From Owenia fusiformis (lineage: Eukaryota; Annelida; Polychaeta; Sabellida; Oweniidae), in contig CAIIXF020000011.1 in assembly GCA_903813345.2 (NCBI GenBank), positions 22,303,754 to 22,367,753 on the forward strand: DNA of 64,000 nt, in the 5' to 3' direction. The notes under the pieces are model-generated. The model worked only from the letters and a program-made list of their open reading frames with translations, had not been told where the DNA came from and ran no database searches. Every line of letters starts with the position of its first letter. Position 1 is the stretch's first letter. This document shows, one piece after another, positions 14,701-26,700 of this stretch. The position numbers and the translations under genes were made by a program.

Positions 14701-17700
14701 GCCATCATGACCAGAGGCTTTATTATTCGGACATGAATTCACAATAGTCTTTATTTCACTATGCGTTATGTTTTCTTTCAGAAATACATTTTCATGTTCA
14801 AACGTATCTTTCAAATTACTTAACATTTCCTGTTCAATTTCATTCTTGAATCCATCGTCAAAGTGATCATAACTACAGGGTGTCCCAAGTTCCTCAAAGT
14901 GATCAGCCTAAGCGCTGCATATGTCAATTGGATTTCTCAGGATTTGACCATTATGTTCAATTTCATGTCTATTATTATCTTTTAATAGCCTTGAATTTCT
15001 TACTACTTTATAAAAATACCCAATGTCGACATCTGCAGCGTTTTCGAGTTGAGCATTTTGTTCCCGTTCGTATGAGAATTTCGCTCTACGAAGTTCCCTT
15101 TGAAAACTACGCTTTAGTTCTTTGTATTTCATATAATATGGACATGTATTTGACTTCACCTTATTAGCGTTTAAAATCCAGTCTATTCGAGCTGATTTCA
15201 TTGCTTTGTGTAGTGTTTTCACATCACCGTACTTCCAGAATGGATTCAAAAAACTATGAAACTTGCCAGTAGGAATTGTTTCCCTTGCACATTGTATTAA
15301 GCTTTCCATCAGCTCATTAGACTTGATCTCTAAATCTTTAACATTATTCACTTGTTCAAATTTCATTAATTTGATTTTTGACTTAACTTTGGCTTTATAT
15401 GATTCAATGTCACCAGAAGTAGCCTTATTCCACTTTAATGATTCTGGTCCATTTAACCAATCCAAATCTTTAAATGTATCCACATTAAACGTCATCCTTA
15501 TTGGATGGTGGTTAGATAGTATTAACTCATGATCGTTGATGACAGTGCATGATTTTACAAGATCAAATTGTGTTTGAGGAACCATTATATAATCAATACA
15601 GGTTTTGTTTTTACCATCAGAACTCCAAACATGTGTAAACATTGACCATGTGAATAAAAATTCAGATTTCACGAGCTCTTTCCTATTCGAGTACCTCATA
15701 CACCCCTGCATGGATTTGAGTTGGATTCGCCTTTTATACGTGAGCCGACACACTCGCAAACGCTGATTGGATAAAGATTGCGAGAATCTTTAAAAACAAA
15801 TTGTCACAGGAACTCTTTCTATATTTTGATCATTAGTAAGAATTTGTATGTCATTAGCATTGTATATTTTCTTTTTTGAAGAAAATATTATGTATTTCGT
15901 CTTTTCAACATTAAGTGAAAGTTTATTTGTTTCAAGTCATGCTTGTATTGTTTTAAGTTCTTGATTCAGAGTAGTTTGTAGGTCCACTAATGTTTTCAAA
16001 GTTCAGATTTTCAGGAATCATGCAACCATATATAGATAGTTGTAATTACAAACTTGATCTTGATTGGTCAATTGGTTACCATGACAACACAATTTGATTG
16101 CAAAATATTGTAAATATTAAGGATAAATCCACTGTTTCACTACAAACAGATGGTAGCTTGTCATTTTTAATTCTTCAAAATGAATGCAAAGTTGAGCTTA
16201 ATACATATTGAAGGAGTTAAGAACAAGATAACATGATAAATATATGAATAGGTTGACATATTTGGCTTTAGACCCTACTCATGTTTGATAACTACTGTTC
16301 GATTGAACACAAAGTGGGCGTGGCATTTTTTGTTATAATGTTATTACATTTCCAAATAATTTCATGTTGACAGAATTATATTTACAAGGGTCACTGATGC
16401 ATATATTATTATCTTGTATGGTAAGTCTAAACATGTTTTGTCAATTGGTTGCCATAGCAACACAACATAATGCATGAAAATAGTTGGTAGAGGTCATTTC
16501 AGGCGCAATCCTTACATAAATTATTTATTACATTCATCTTTAAGTACTGTTTTAGTGTATGATCTTTTTTAACAAATACAAGTTTAGATAATATTGATGT
16601 GCATTTGCCATGGTAACAGAACTAATAATGCAGTTTGTTGAAATATTGCTCTGTTTGTCCGTCTGTCCGCCAATCTGTCTAAGCATTTCCTGACCCATTT
16701 ATTAATCACTATTGGTGTTATATTTGACAAAATGGTGATTCTTGATTCTAGAAGAGTCTAGAAGATGTACCAACTTAAAATGTATGCAATTTTTATCTAT
16801 TTGTGAATATTTACAACGATTTTACTCACGCGGTCCTAACTTCGACCGTTAATTTGAATTTTTGACCTACCGGATGTTTGAAAATCAAGGATTACGAGTC
16901 TCATACTGCACCGTTTTTCTTCAAACTTGTTCCATTCAAAGCATAACAAAAATCCCTTTCTGATGGTACATTATTCTCTTAAACAGAGTCCCTACTTCCA
17001 GCGGCATTTTGGTCCCCAGCTGTAAGAAGGTGTAATGACCCGAGGGCGCCCCAGGGGAATAACTAATTAACTAACAACTAACGAGCATAGTGTAACAAGC
17101 CAGATAAAGAAATTGAAAGAAAGTTTAAGCCTCTTTAGCTCAGTCGGTAGAGCATCAGACTTTGGATCCAAAGGTCCTAGGTTCGATTCCCACACGGGGC
17201 ATTGAATTTAGCACACTTTCTTTCAATTTCTTTATCTGGCTTGTTACACTATGCTCGTTAGTTGTTAGTTAATTAGTTATTCCCCTGGGGCGCCCTCGGG
17301 TCATTACAAAGGCCTTCTAACAGCTGGGGACCAAAACGCTGCTAGAACGAGGGACTCTTTACAATAAAGTAATGCACCGACAGAATTTTGTTTTGCTTTT
17401 AATGGTATAAGTTTGAGGGAAAACGGTGCAGTATGAGACTTGCAATCCTTGCAATCAAATTAACGGTCAAAGTTAGGACCGCGTGAGTAAAATCGTTGTA
17501 AATATTCACAAATAAATGAAAAATTGCACTACAGAGTAAACCACGTGTTACTGGAGTACTGGGAAAAACAAGACATTTACGTGCCAAATTGTTCTGGTAC
17601 CCCCGATGGGACACGGATGGTGGAACCTCGTCAATGGTCAAGAGTCTGTATTGGGTGACGAAGATTATATAAATGCCGGTGTTCCACAAGGCTCTATTCT

Positions 17701-20700
17701 TGGACCCCTTCTTTTCCTGATATATATAAATGATGATGATCTCCCTGAAACTTTATCAAGCAAATGCTATATTTATGCAAATGCTGCATCTCTAAACCAA
17801 CCTCCAAATCAAATCTCATTGAAAATGATGAAACTTTACAAACTGATCTTAGCTCAATTTTCCAATGGTCCAAGACATGGAAAATGAACTTCAAAGGCCT
17901 CTAAAAGCAAAGACATAATATTCTCAAACCCAAGGAAATGTGAATTCAAAGTTCCTGACCTTAAAATTGAAAATGATGTTCGACCTAAAGTTGATCATCA
18001 TAAAACTTTAGACCTCATTCTAAATAGACACCCAACTTTTGACCAACACATCACGGAGTTCACCAAAAGGATTGATAAACTCTTAAACCAATAAGCAAAA
18101 AATTAAATAGAAAACACCTGGAATCAGCCAACATCAACCAACACATCACAGAGCTCACCAAAAGGATTGATAAACTCTTAAACCCACTTAAACTAATAAG
18201 CAAAAAAATTAAATAGAAAACACCTGGAATTTTCAAATCTTTCATACTTCCAATTTTTGAATGTTGTGATACTAGTATTCTTTATGGTTGTGACTTTTCC
18301 TAACTAATCATTGGCTGGGAGTCTCTCTCACCCGAAGTTAAAGAATCACCAAACTTAAATACTTTAAATTAAAATTAAAGAAAGAATTACTGACAACCAA
18401 CATCATTAATATTTCTGAAGTGTCCTTGACAAGGAGCCAAGCAAGAAATAGGGTGCATTGTGATCTGAACTTTCAGTCCCATCTTTATGCTCCCACCTTT
18501 ACTTATGTACCATCCCCTACATGCAAATGTGGGTGTAGCAATGAAACATCCGTTCATGTCATGTTTTCCTGCCATCTTAGATCACCAGGATCACATTATC
18601 TTCAAGATTTAGAGGATGTACTTACTCATCTAAATTTTAATGACCCATTTAAAAACCAGCAAGAGAAATTATCATTATTTTTGTATGGGACAGAAGTCTG
18701 CCAATAGAAATTAATATAGAAATTTTAAAGATCACTTCAGCTTTTATCTAAAGGTGTGCAAGCGTTTCTTCCACCACCAACTGTATAATTTTGTACACAA
18801 TTATTCTTTTGTTTATTGCAAATTCATTGTCATATTTTCTTTTTCAAATGTCATTGTTATTCAATTGTTGCTAATAATGCTGTATTGCAAAGCCGCAACC
18901 TGTGTATGTAATAATCATATTTTACTATGGAAATAAATCATGTATGTATGACAAAAAACTCCATAGAACTTCATGGTGATTTGCATCATGAATCCCCATA
19001 TGACTCCGTGAGACTTTGCTCCACCAAGCCCCAGCTAGAATGAACTATATTATGGAGCACCGTGGGAGTGATGATCATATGACGTGTCAGGTGACTTTTT
19101 CGATCAAAATGACGGCGGAATAACCTTCTTAACTAAACCACGTCATGTCCGTTGAATCGATGTGGCACGATGGGACTCGATGGAGCAAGTTGGACTTTCC
19201 CCATGGGTAGTGCAAGTAAAAGAGGTTTAATCATAATTAAGCTGCATATTTGGTATCATCGTGTAAAAATGTTTTTCACCTCTATAATGGTAGCACAATA
19301 AACCATCAATTCACTGAGATATAATCTTTACTACACGCTTTACTACTAGGAAAACATAATATGACCATTTATTGATTTAGTTTGGCTTTAATCAGGTCAA
19401 TTGATATTAGTGTATGAAAGTTATTGAGGGTGTAAGCAAGGGTCTTTTTTACTTTAATATTAATCTTGATTCAAAGAAATCTGCCCAAAGGATTCACTTT
19501 CAATTTGTAGAAATGCATAGCATCATACAAATCTATACCTGGGAAATATTTATACAAATCAAGAGAGTTTGAGATTTTTTTAGAAAACATTTCATAACTG
19601 ACATACTTTTTTAAATCTAATTTTGAAAACTTCCTCGCTTTCCACGGGTAAAACAATTTGAACAATGATTAGATATCATTTAACGTATACCTCACTTGTC
19701 CGTCTGTCTGTCCGTCTGTCCGTCAACAATAGTGGCACGTTTAAAATCTCTGTCGATAGGATCCCCGTTTTAAATTATTTTTCATTCAACATCAATAAAG
19801 AAAACTCCCCTATGACTCCTGATTGAAACTTTCAAAATGACCTCTATTTTTGAATCGCAAAATTCACTTTTGGACCATTTAGTTGCTTTAGCTTTAAAAC
19901 CCCTGTCGATTAGATTCCTGTTTTTTTTGTTCAACATCAATACAAAAAAAACAGGTATGACTTCTTATTCAAAGGCTCGCCTATTTTTTTAAATTGCCGC
20001 CATTTTTAACTCGCAAAATTCTCTTTTTGACCATATCGTAGCTTTAGTATTAAAACCTCTGTCGATAAGATTCGTGTTTTAAATTATTTTTTTTCAAAAT
20101 GAATACAGAAAACCCTGATTCAAAAGCTCATCTTCTTTCAAAATGGCCAACATTTTTGACTCGCAAAATTTACTATTTGAGCATTTAGTAGTTTTAATTT
20201 CAAAACCTCTGTCGATAGGATTCCCGCTTTCAGTGATTTTTTTTAACATCAATACAGGAAACCCCGAGGTATGACTCTTAATTCAAACGCTCGCATACTT
20301 TCAAAATGGTCGCCATTTTTGTCTCGCAAAATTCACTTGTGGACCATTAGTACCTTTATGGTTTCGAAACTTCTGTCGATAGGATTCCATTTTTTATTAT
20401 TTTTGTTCAACATCAATACAGAAAACCCCCTATGACTCCTGATTCAAAAGCTCGCCTATTTTTAAAATGACCACAATTTTTGTCTCGAAAAATCCACTTT
20501 TGGACCATTTAGTAACTTTATAGTTTTAAAACCTCTGTTGATATGATTCTCGTTTTAAATCATTTTTTGTCTAAAATCAATACAATGATTCCTGATTCAA
20601 AAGCTGGCCTACTCTCAAAATGGCCACGATTTTTGTCTCGCAAAATTCTCTTTTGGGCCAAATTAGTAGCAGTTTATACTTTTAAAACCTCTGTCGATAG

Positions 20701-23700
20701 GATTCTCGTTTTTATTATCATTTTTGTTCAAAATCAATACAGAAACCCCAAAATGACTCCCGATTCAAATGCTCGCTACTTTCGAAATCCCCCCCATTTT
20801 TGCCTTGCAAAATTCACTTTTGGGCCATTTCTCTGTCGATAGGATTCCCGTTTTGAATTATTATTGTTCAACATCAATACAGAAAACCCCCATATGATTT
20901 ATGATTCAAAATCAAGCGTACATTCAAAATGGTTGCCCCACGCTATGTGAGCCCAGTACCCACGGTGCTATTTTCTATTTTTTGTGAAGCCACTCAGTAA
21001 ATTAAGATTTCTCTGCGCCACGATGTCCAATCCACCAATGTTTGCACGCTATATTGACGTAATTTATTTCTGAAACAGGTTATAGGCCAACCTAATTTTT
21101 TAACAAAAAGATTTTCACCACCAAAAAATGTGGTGATAATCAGTAGGAACGTTATATAGATAAATAAATATCTCAAACATCTCATTGTGCGGTTTGCTAA
21201 AAAGCAGGAACCAGTAGAGGATTTTCTGGGATTTGTGTTACTACTTAATACAAACTATCATAATTTTAAACTTTTTTTCAGAATTCGAAGCAATACACAT
21301 GTACTATAAAAAGTGTACATGTACTAGAATTCCCATGAGTTCTCATGTTCTCGAAAACAATTGGTAAAATAGGGATCTCAAATGACAGAAATAGGCAAAT
21401 CCCATGGGAGATTACAGATCAAGCTGGCAATATCATCACAGATAAAACAGCTGTGTTACAGCATTGGGCTGATACATATGCTGAGTTATTTGATGACGCT
21501 GGAGATAACAATTTTGATAATGAACATCTTAGATTTGTAAAGCACAGAAGCAAAGACCATACAATTGAAACAAATGATACTAATGCAGACATAAATACAG
21601 ATATAACGTAATATAATATAATAGAAGAAGTCACAAAAGCAGTAGCCCGGGCAAAAATACGTAAAGCAGTTGGGGTAGATGGCATCCCAGCTGAGGCATT
21701 AAAAAATCCCATCTGTATAGATCTCTTACACACGCCCGGTGATCGTACAAAAAGTGCTCAATATTATTCAAAAAGCAAACCAGGGCCATATTTTAGAAAT
21801 GAAACAACCAATCAATATCAAGCAAACAGTCGGAAATGTTCAACTATACTTCCAAAGTCGAGACCCAATCTTAAATAACATATGGAATGACAAGGGAAAC
21901 CTAATAAATGGAAATAAATGAGGAACATATAGGGAATTTAAAGTCGGTGTCTGCACCATCGAAAAATACTGGCAGAATTTAGATCTGGTACTTTGAAGTT
22001 AGCCATAGAGACAGGTCGCTTTAATAACATTCCATTACACAACAGAAAATGTCTTTTATGTGATAGTGACCAAGTAAAAATGAAAAAACATTTTCTGTTA
22101 CACTGTACACACTATATTGATATCAGAAATGACCTATTTTCGCATTTAAGAATTCATCTGATAATTTTAGTGTTGATAATATTACAATCCACTCTATAAT
22201 GACACGTAAATCTAGTCAAAGGAAAATTGCTTCTTCTTTATATAAAATGTTTCAAAAGAGGGCATTTAATCTGGAACGTTGGTGATAACATTGTAATATT
22301 GATGCTATTTATGTATTCATATAAGTGTCTCATAAGCCAGTGTAAAAGGGTAGGAGGTCCTATTAATTTATGGTCCTACTCTCCATTGATTTATATGGTG
22401 ACCTCTTTGTGCTCTTTCCCTTATCATCTTATACACAATCAGGGCCAGTAAGGGCCTTTAAAAGGGGACCATAATTCCTGGGGGACCATAATTTCTTTCA
22501 CACCGGCGTCGGCTAAAGGTTTTTATTAATGTATTTTAGTATTGTATTTTATTGTATATGTATGAACCTGTGACACTATAATTAACTATATAAACTAAAA
22601 ACTAAAAAACTATAAATCGAGTTATAAGTCAAAAGTTGAGTTTTGGAGGATCCTGTCGTTTCAGCTTTTTTGTATCACCTTTGTTTGATCAAATAAAACA
22701 ACCAGCTAGTCTCAATGTCAAACGCTGCATACGTGTGTAATTTTCATTTACACAGGCACGATTCCTTCAGATAAATTGAAATGGCTTAAAGATGTTATTG
22801 TTGTATCAGACACTGAAGGAAGAGAAGATTTCTTATTTTCCACTGCAACGGGAGATGGGACGGCCTGTAAGGTTAGTTACAGTAGCAGTACAACTGAATA
22901 AAGTTTAGTTCTACAAGTATTTATTTATTCCACTTTGGAATGATGCTGAAGCTTTAAATATCGACTTGTTTTGATCTGTTCTTTATCAGAGGGGTGATCG
23001 ATGGACACTTTTTACACCGATGCTCTTTATAGACCAATACCTTCGATTCTTTTGCCAGTGATACATCATTCAATTATCTATCAACTCTGAAGCTGAAGAT
23101 TTGATGACAAAACATGTAATATATTTTGATATATCTTTATTTCTGTGAAGGGGATATTGGGACCGTCATAACGTCACACATTCTGAAGCCATTTTAGCTC
23201 ATTTAACATGCAATGCAGTTGAATGCAAGCTGATCAAAACAAACAATAATGCTCACGAATTACTACACCATTTTGATATGCTTTAAATGATTATGAATAT
23301 TTTGTCATCATTTGCACTATGTGGCATTCATGCCACCTTCATTCTACAGGGGCCTTTACATAAGTCATTAAAACTGCATATCCGTTCTCTGTAGAATTAA
23401 GTAGTATAGGAATAAATGTGGCCAGATCTAAACTAAAGGGGTAGGGGCTAAGGGCTCCATGTTCAGGTCCATACAACACGTCTTTGACATCACAATACTT
23501 ACCTTTTATGTATTACCGGGCAGCATGATATTCCAAACAACACATCACTTGTGGTATATCAAAAAGTTTTAATCTAACTGAAATATGCCAAATTGGCTAA
23601 AAAAAACTTGTGAATATGTGACATAAATGTCTGTCCCGGTGTAAAAGGGTAGAAGGTCCTATTAATTTATGGTCCTACTCTCCATTGATTTATACGGTGA

Positions 23701-26700
23701 CCTCTTTGTGCTCTTTCCCTTATTATCTTATACACAATCAGGGCCAGTAAGGGCCTTTAAAAGGGGGACCATAATCCCTGGGGGACCATAATTTCTTTCA
23801 CACCGGGTACTTCCTTCACGCAAATAATAGTCCCTGATCTGGTCCCCCTTGAAACAAGTTTTGTTGTCCGGTACTTTCCCACAAAAAATGATTGCACAGT
23901 TTGATAGAACAGACTACCCCCTTAAAGAAAATACCTCTTAAATTGATAGAAACAGGGGCAAAAGGCACCAAAATGGGGTTAGACAAGGTGGCATTCTGAA
24001 GTCTCACTTTCTTGTCATCACGATTCCAGGAAAACCACCAGATGGATTTACTTCAAATGTTACATGGTAAGAAGTTCTAGAGCTGATTAACTTTTCTGCG
24101 GCCATCTTGCATTCTGGCGGCCATGTTGGAATTGTTTTAGATAAATATTGTCATCGCCATTCCAGAAAAACCACTTAACAGATGTACTTCAAATGTTCAC
24201 ACATGTTATATGATAAAAAATCCCAGACCTCATTATTTTTTTGTTGGCCATCTTGGGAGTTTTAAGATAAATCTTGTCATCACGATTTCAGGAAAACCAA
24301 AGAGATTTACTTTAAGAAGTTCTAAAGCTAATTAATTTTTCGGTGGCCATCTTGCATTCTGGCGGCCATCTCGGAAGTTTTTGGATAAATCTTTTCATCG
24401 TGATTCCAGGAAAACCACTTTACTGGTTTTCTTGAATTTCTTATACATGTTACATGGTAGGTTACATGCTACCTTTTATATTGATATAAACAGGGGCAAA
24501 AGGCACTAAAATTGGATCAGAAAAGATGGCATTCTGAAGTCTCACTTTCTTGTCATCACGATTCCAGGTAAACAACCAAATGGATTTACTTCAAATTTTC
24601 ACACTTGTTACATTGTAAGAAGTTCTAAATGTGATTAACTTTTCAGCGGCCATCTTGCATTCTTGCGGCCATCTTAGAAGTTTTAAGATAAATATTGTCA
24701 TCACGCTTTCAGGAAAACCAAATGGATTTACTTAAAATCTTCACACATGCTATATGGTAAAAAGTTCTGGAGCTGATTAACTTTTCGGCGGCCATCTTGC
24801 ATTCTTGTGGCCATCTAGGAAGTTTTTAGATAAATCTTGTCATCGCGATTCCAGGAAAACAACTTAACAGATTTATTTCAAATTTTAACACATGTTAATA
24901 GTAACATAGCCGAAAAGTTAATCACCTCTAGACTTTCTTACATGTAACATGTGTGGAAATTTGAAGTAAATCCGTTTGGTTTTCCTGAAATTGTGATGAC
25001 AAGATTTATTTAAAAACTTCCAAGATGGCCGCCAGAATGCAAGATGCCCGCCGAAAAAATGACAAGAAAATGAGACTTCAGAATGCCACCTTGTGTAACC
25101 CCATTTGGTGCCTTTTCCCCTGTTTCTATCAATATAAGAGGTGTTTTCTTTATAAAGGAAGTCTGTTCTTTCAAACGGTACAATAATTTTATGTGGGAAA
25201 GTACCGGACAACAAACTCCTTATATAGAGCCGCTTTGGAAATCAGATCAGGGACTATAAAGATATATTAACATGTATCGCATATTTTGTCTTCAAATCTT
25301 CAGAGTTGATAGATAATCAAATGATGTATCACTGGTAAAAAATCAAAGAGATTGGTTTTTAAAAAGCATCCGTCTAAAAAAGCGTCCATTACTTATTGAT
25401 CACCTCTCGTAAAAAGGAATATAAAGGTTCAGCTCCTCTTTAAATATGGTTTCATATGTCGAAAGGGTCGAAACTTATTATATATCGGGAGACGTTGATA
25501 GGCATATTGTTCCCAAACAAAAAAGTTGGGAAAAGTCAACATACATGTAGGATCCCAATAAGGGAGTTGCTTTACTTGTATAGCTGAATAGAGCTAGATA
25601 AATAGAATGCAGATATGCTATTGAAAAGAAGGACTTAGTCTTGCTCAAAGACTGTATCCACCCCCCTGTCACCTTCACTCTCTTTACCTTGCAATATACA
25701 GAGAGAAGGATAAAGGGGGGGGGGGGGGGTACAGGATCTTTTAAGCAAGACTAGGCCAGACTGTCATAGGCTTCAAAGTTAAAAACTTGGAATAGTCTCT
25801 TAATTTTGTGATTTATCAAAAAGTGTTGGTTGAAGCTGTCTAAAATTTGAATGACATACTATTAGGGATGACCCTGTCGAACGAATTAACCAAGGTTTTT
25901 AATAAGAATTTAAAAATTGCATTATGGAGATTTGGTCCCCACTATTTAGAAAAGTGAAAAAGTCATGGAAAATGACTCCAATAACATAACTGAATTAATC
26001 AAAGATATTTATGTGGAAAACTTTTCACTGAATGCAGATATGCTATTGAAAAGAAGGACAACTAAGTCATTAGGGGATTCATATGCTTAAAATCTCACGA
26101 AAACACGAGAATAAACGAGATTTCAAGCATACCTCTTGATATACGTTTTGAATCTTTTGATAAGGGTGACAGTGGTGGACCGATGATGTGCGATGATCCA
26201 AACGGTAATACACGAGTTGTAATGGGCATCATGAGTTATGTTGATCTCGAAGGCTGTGTACCAGGCGTCATCAAGAACTTTCACTCATTTGTACCCTATT
26301 TTCTACCATGGATAAGTGAAACAATAAAAGGTATTGAACAACGTTCACCCTGGGTATAGTCTGTCACGTGACTTCATGGATGACGTGTGCGCGAGTGATT
26401 CGCATTTTCTTTCGCTTGAGGTTTGTAATCACACTTTTTACATGTTTTAAGATTTTGTATCTCTGTGAAACTTGTCCCGTACCATCAATGTCTGAAGACG
26501 ATCTAATTCACCAAATATCTCATCCAAGCGTGTCCCGGTTAAAGAGAAATTCGCACTTTTGTGTCTCGCAAAATGACGTGTGCGCGAGTAAATCGAATTT
26601 TACGAAGGATGGGTGCGCGAGTCTAAAATATTTTTATTCACTTGAGACAATTCTGCAAGCTAAGGCAGAATACAACTCACGTGACATTTGTTTTTGTCAT

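Larger units (their letters stand above)
12637..15785 (-). mobile_element. Non-LTR retrotransposon (LINE) with endonuclease and RT frames, 5' truncated
   Basis: The minus-strand element ends at a (TTTG)n tract near 12637-12663, which is an (AAAC)n tail on its own strand. It encodes a C-terminal piece of AP endonuclease (14908-15759) and a long RT frame (12784-14826) in separate frames, with about 80 bp and a stop between them. It is the youngest-looking retroelement in the window. The N-terminal half of the endonuclease is missing, so it is 5' truncated. Confidence 0.85.
9917..22755 (+). other. Gene A intron 13, 12.8 kb, packed with transposable elements
   Basis: In gene B the equivalent intron is about 0.6 kb (42933-43549), so this intron has grown about 20-fold, essentially by insertions. 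In order it holds a Tc1/mariner relic, a LINE 3' fragment, a LINE with endonuclease and RT frames, another LINE scrap, an RFX-box-like repeat, a tRNA-bearing palindrome, a dead LINE, a satellite array, a second dead LINE and one MITE. Nothing is recognisable at 12116-12636 or 18956-19690 beyond low-complexity and CATGGGAC-like scraps. Confidence 0.75.
22970..25430. mobile_element. ~2.5 kb foldback element with internal tandem repeats
   Basis: The outer arms match inverted: AGGGGTGATCGATGGACAC against GCGTCCATTACTTATTGATC, and CAGTGATACATCATTC against GATGTATCACTGG. The inner arms match at about 23816-24010 and 25060-25260 (GTCCGGTACTTTCCCAC and GTGGGAAAGTACCGGAC). Between them lies a tandem array at about 24000-25060. 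The MITE copy at 23635-23807 lies inside the left arm. The element occupies gene A intron 14. Confidence 0.8.
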
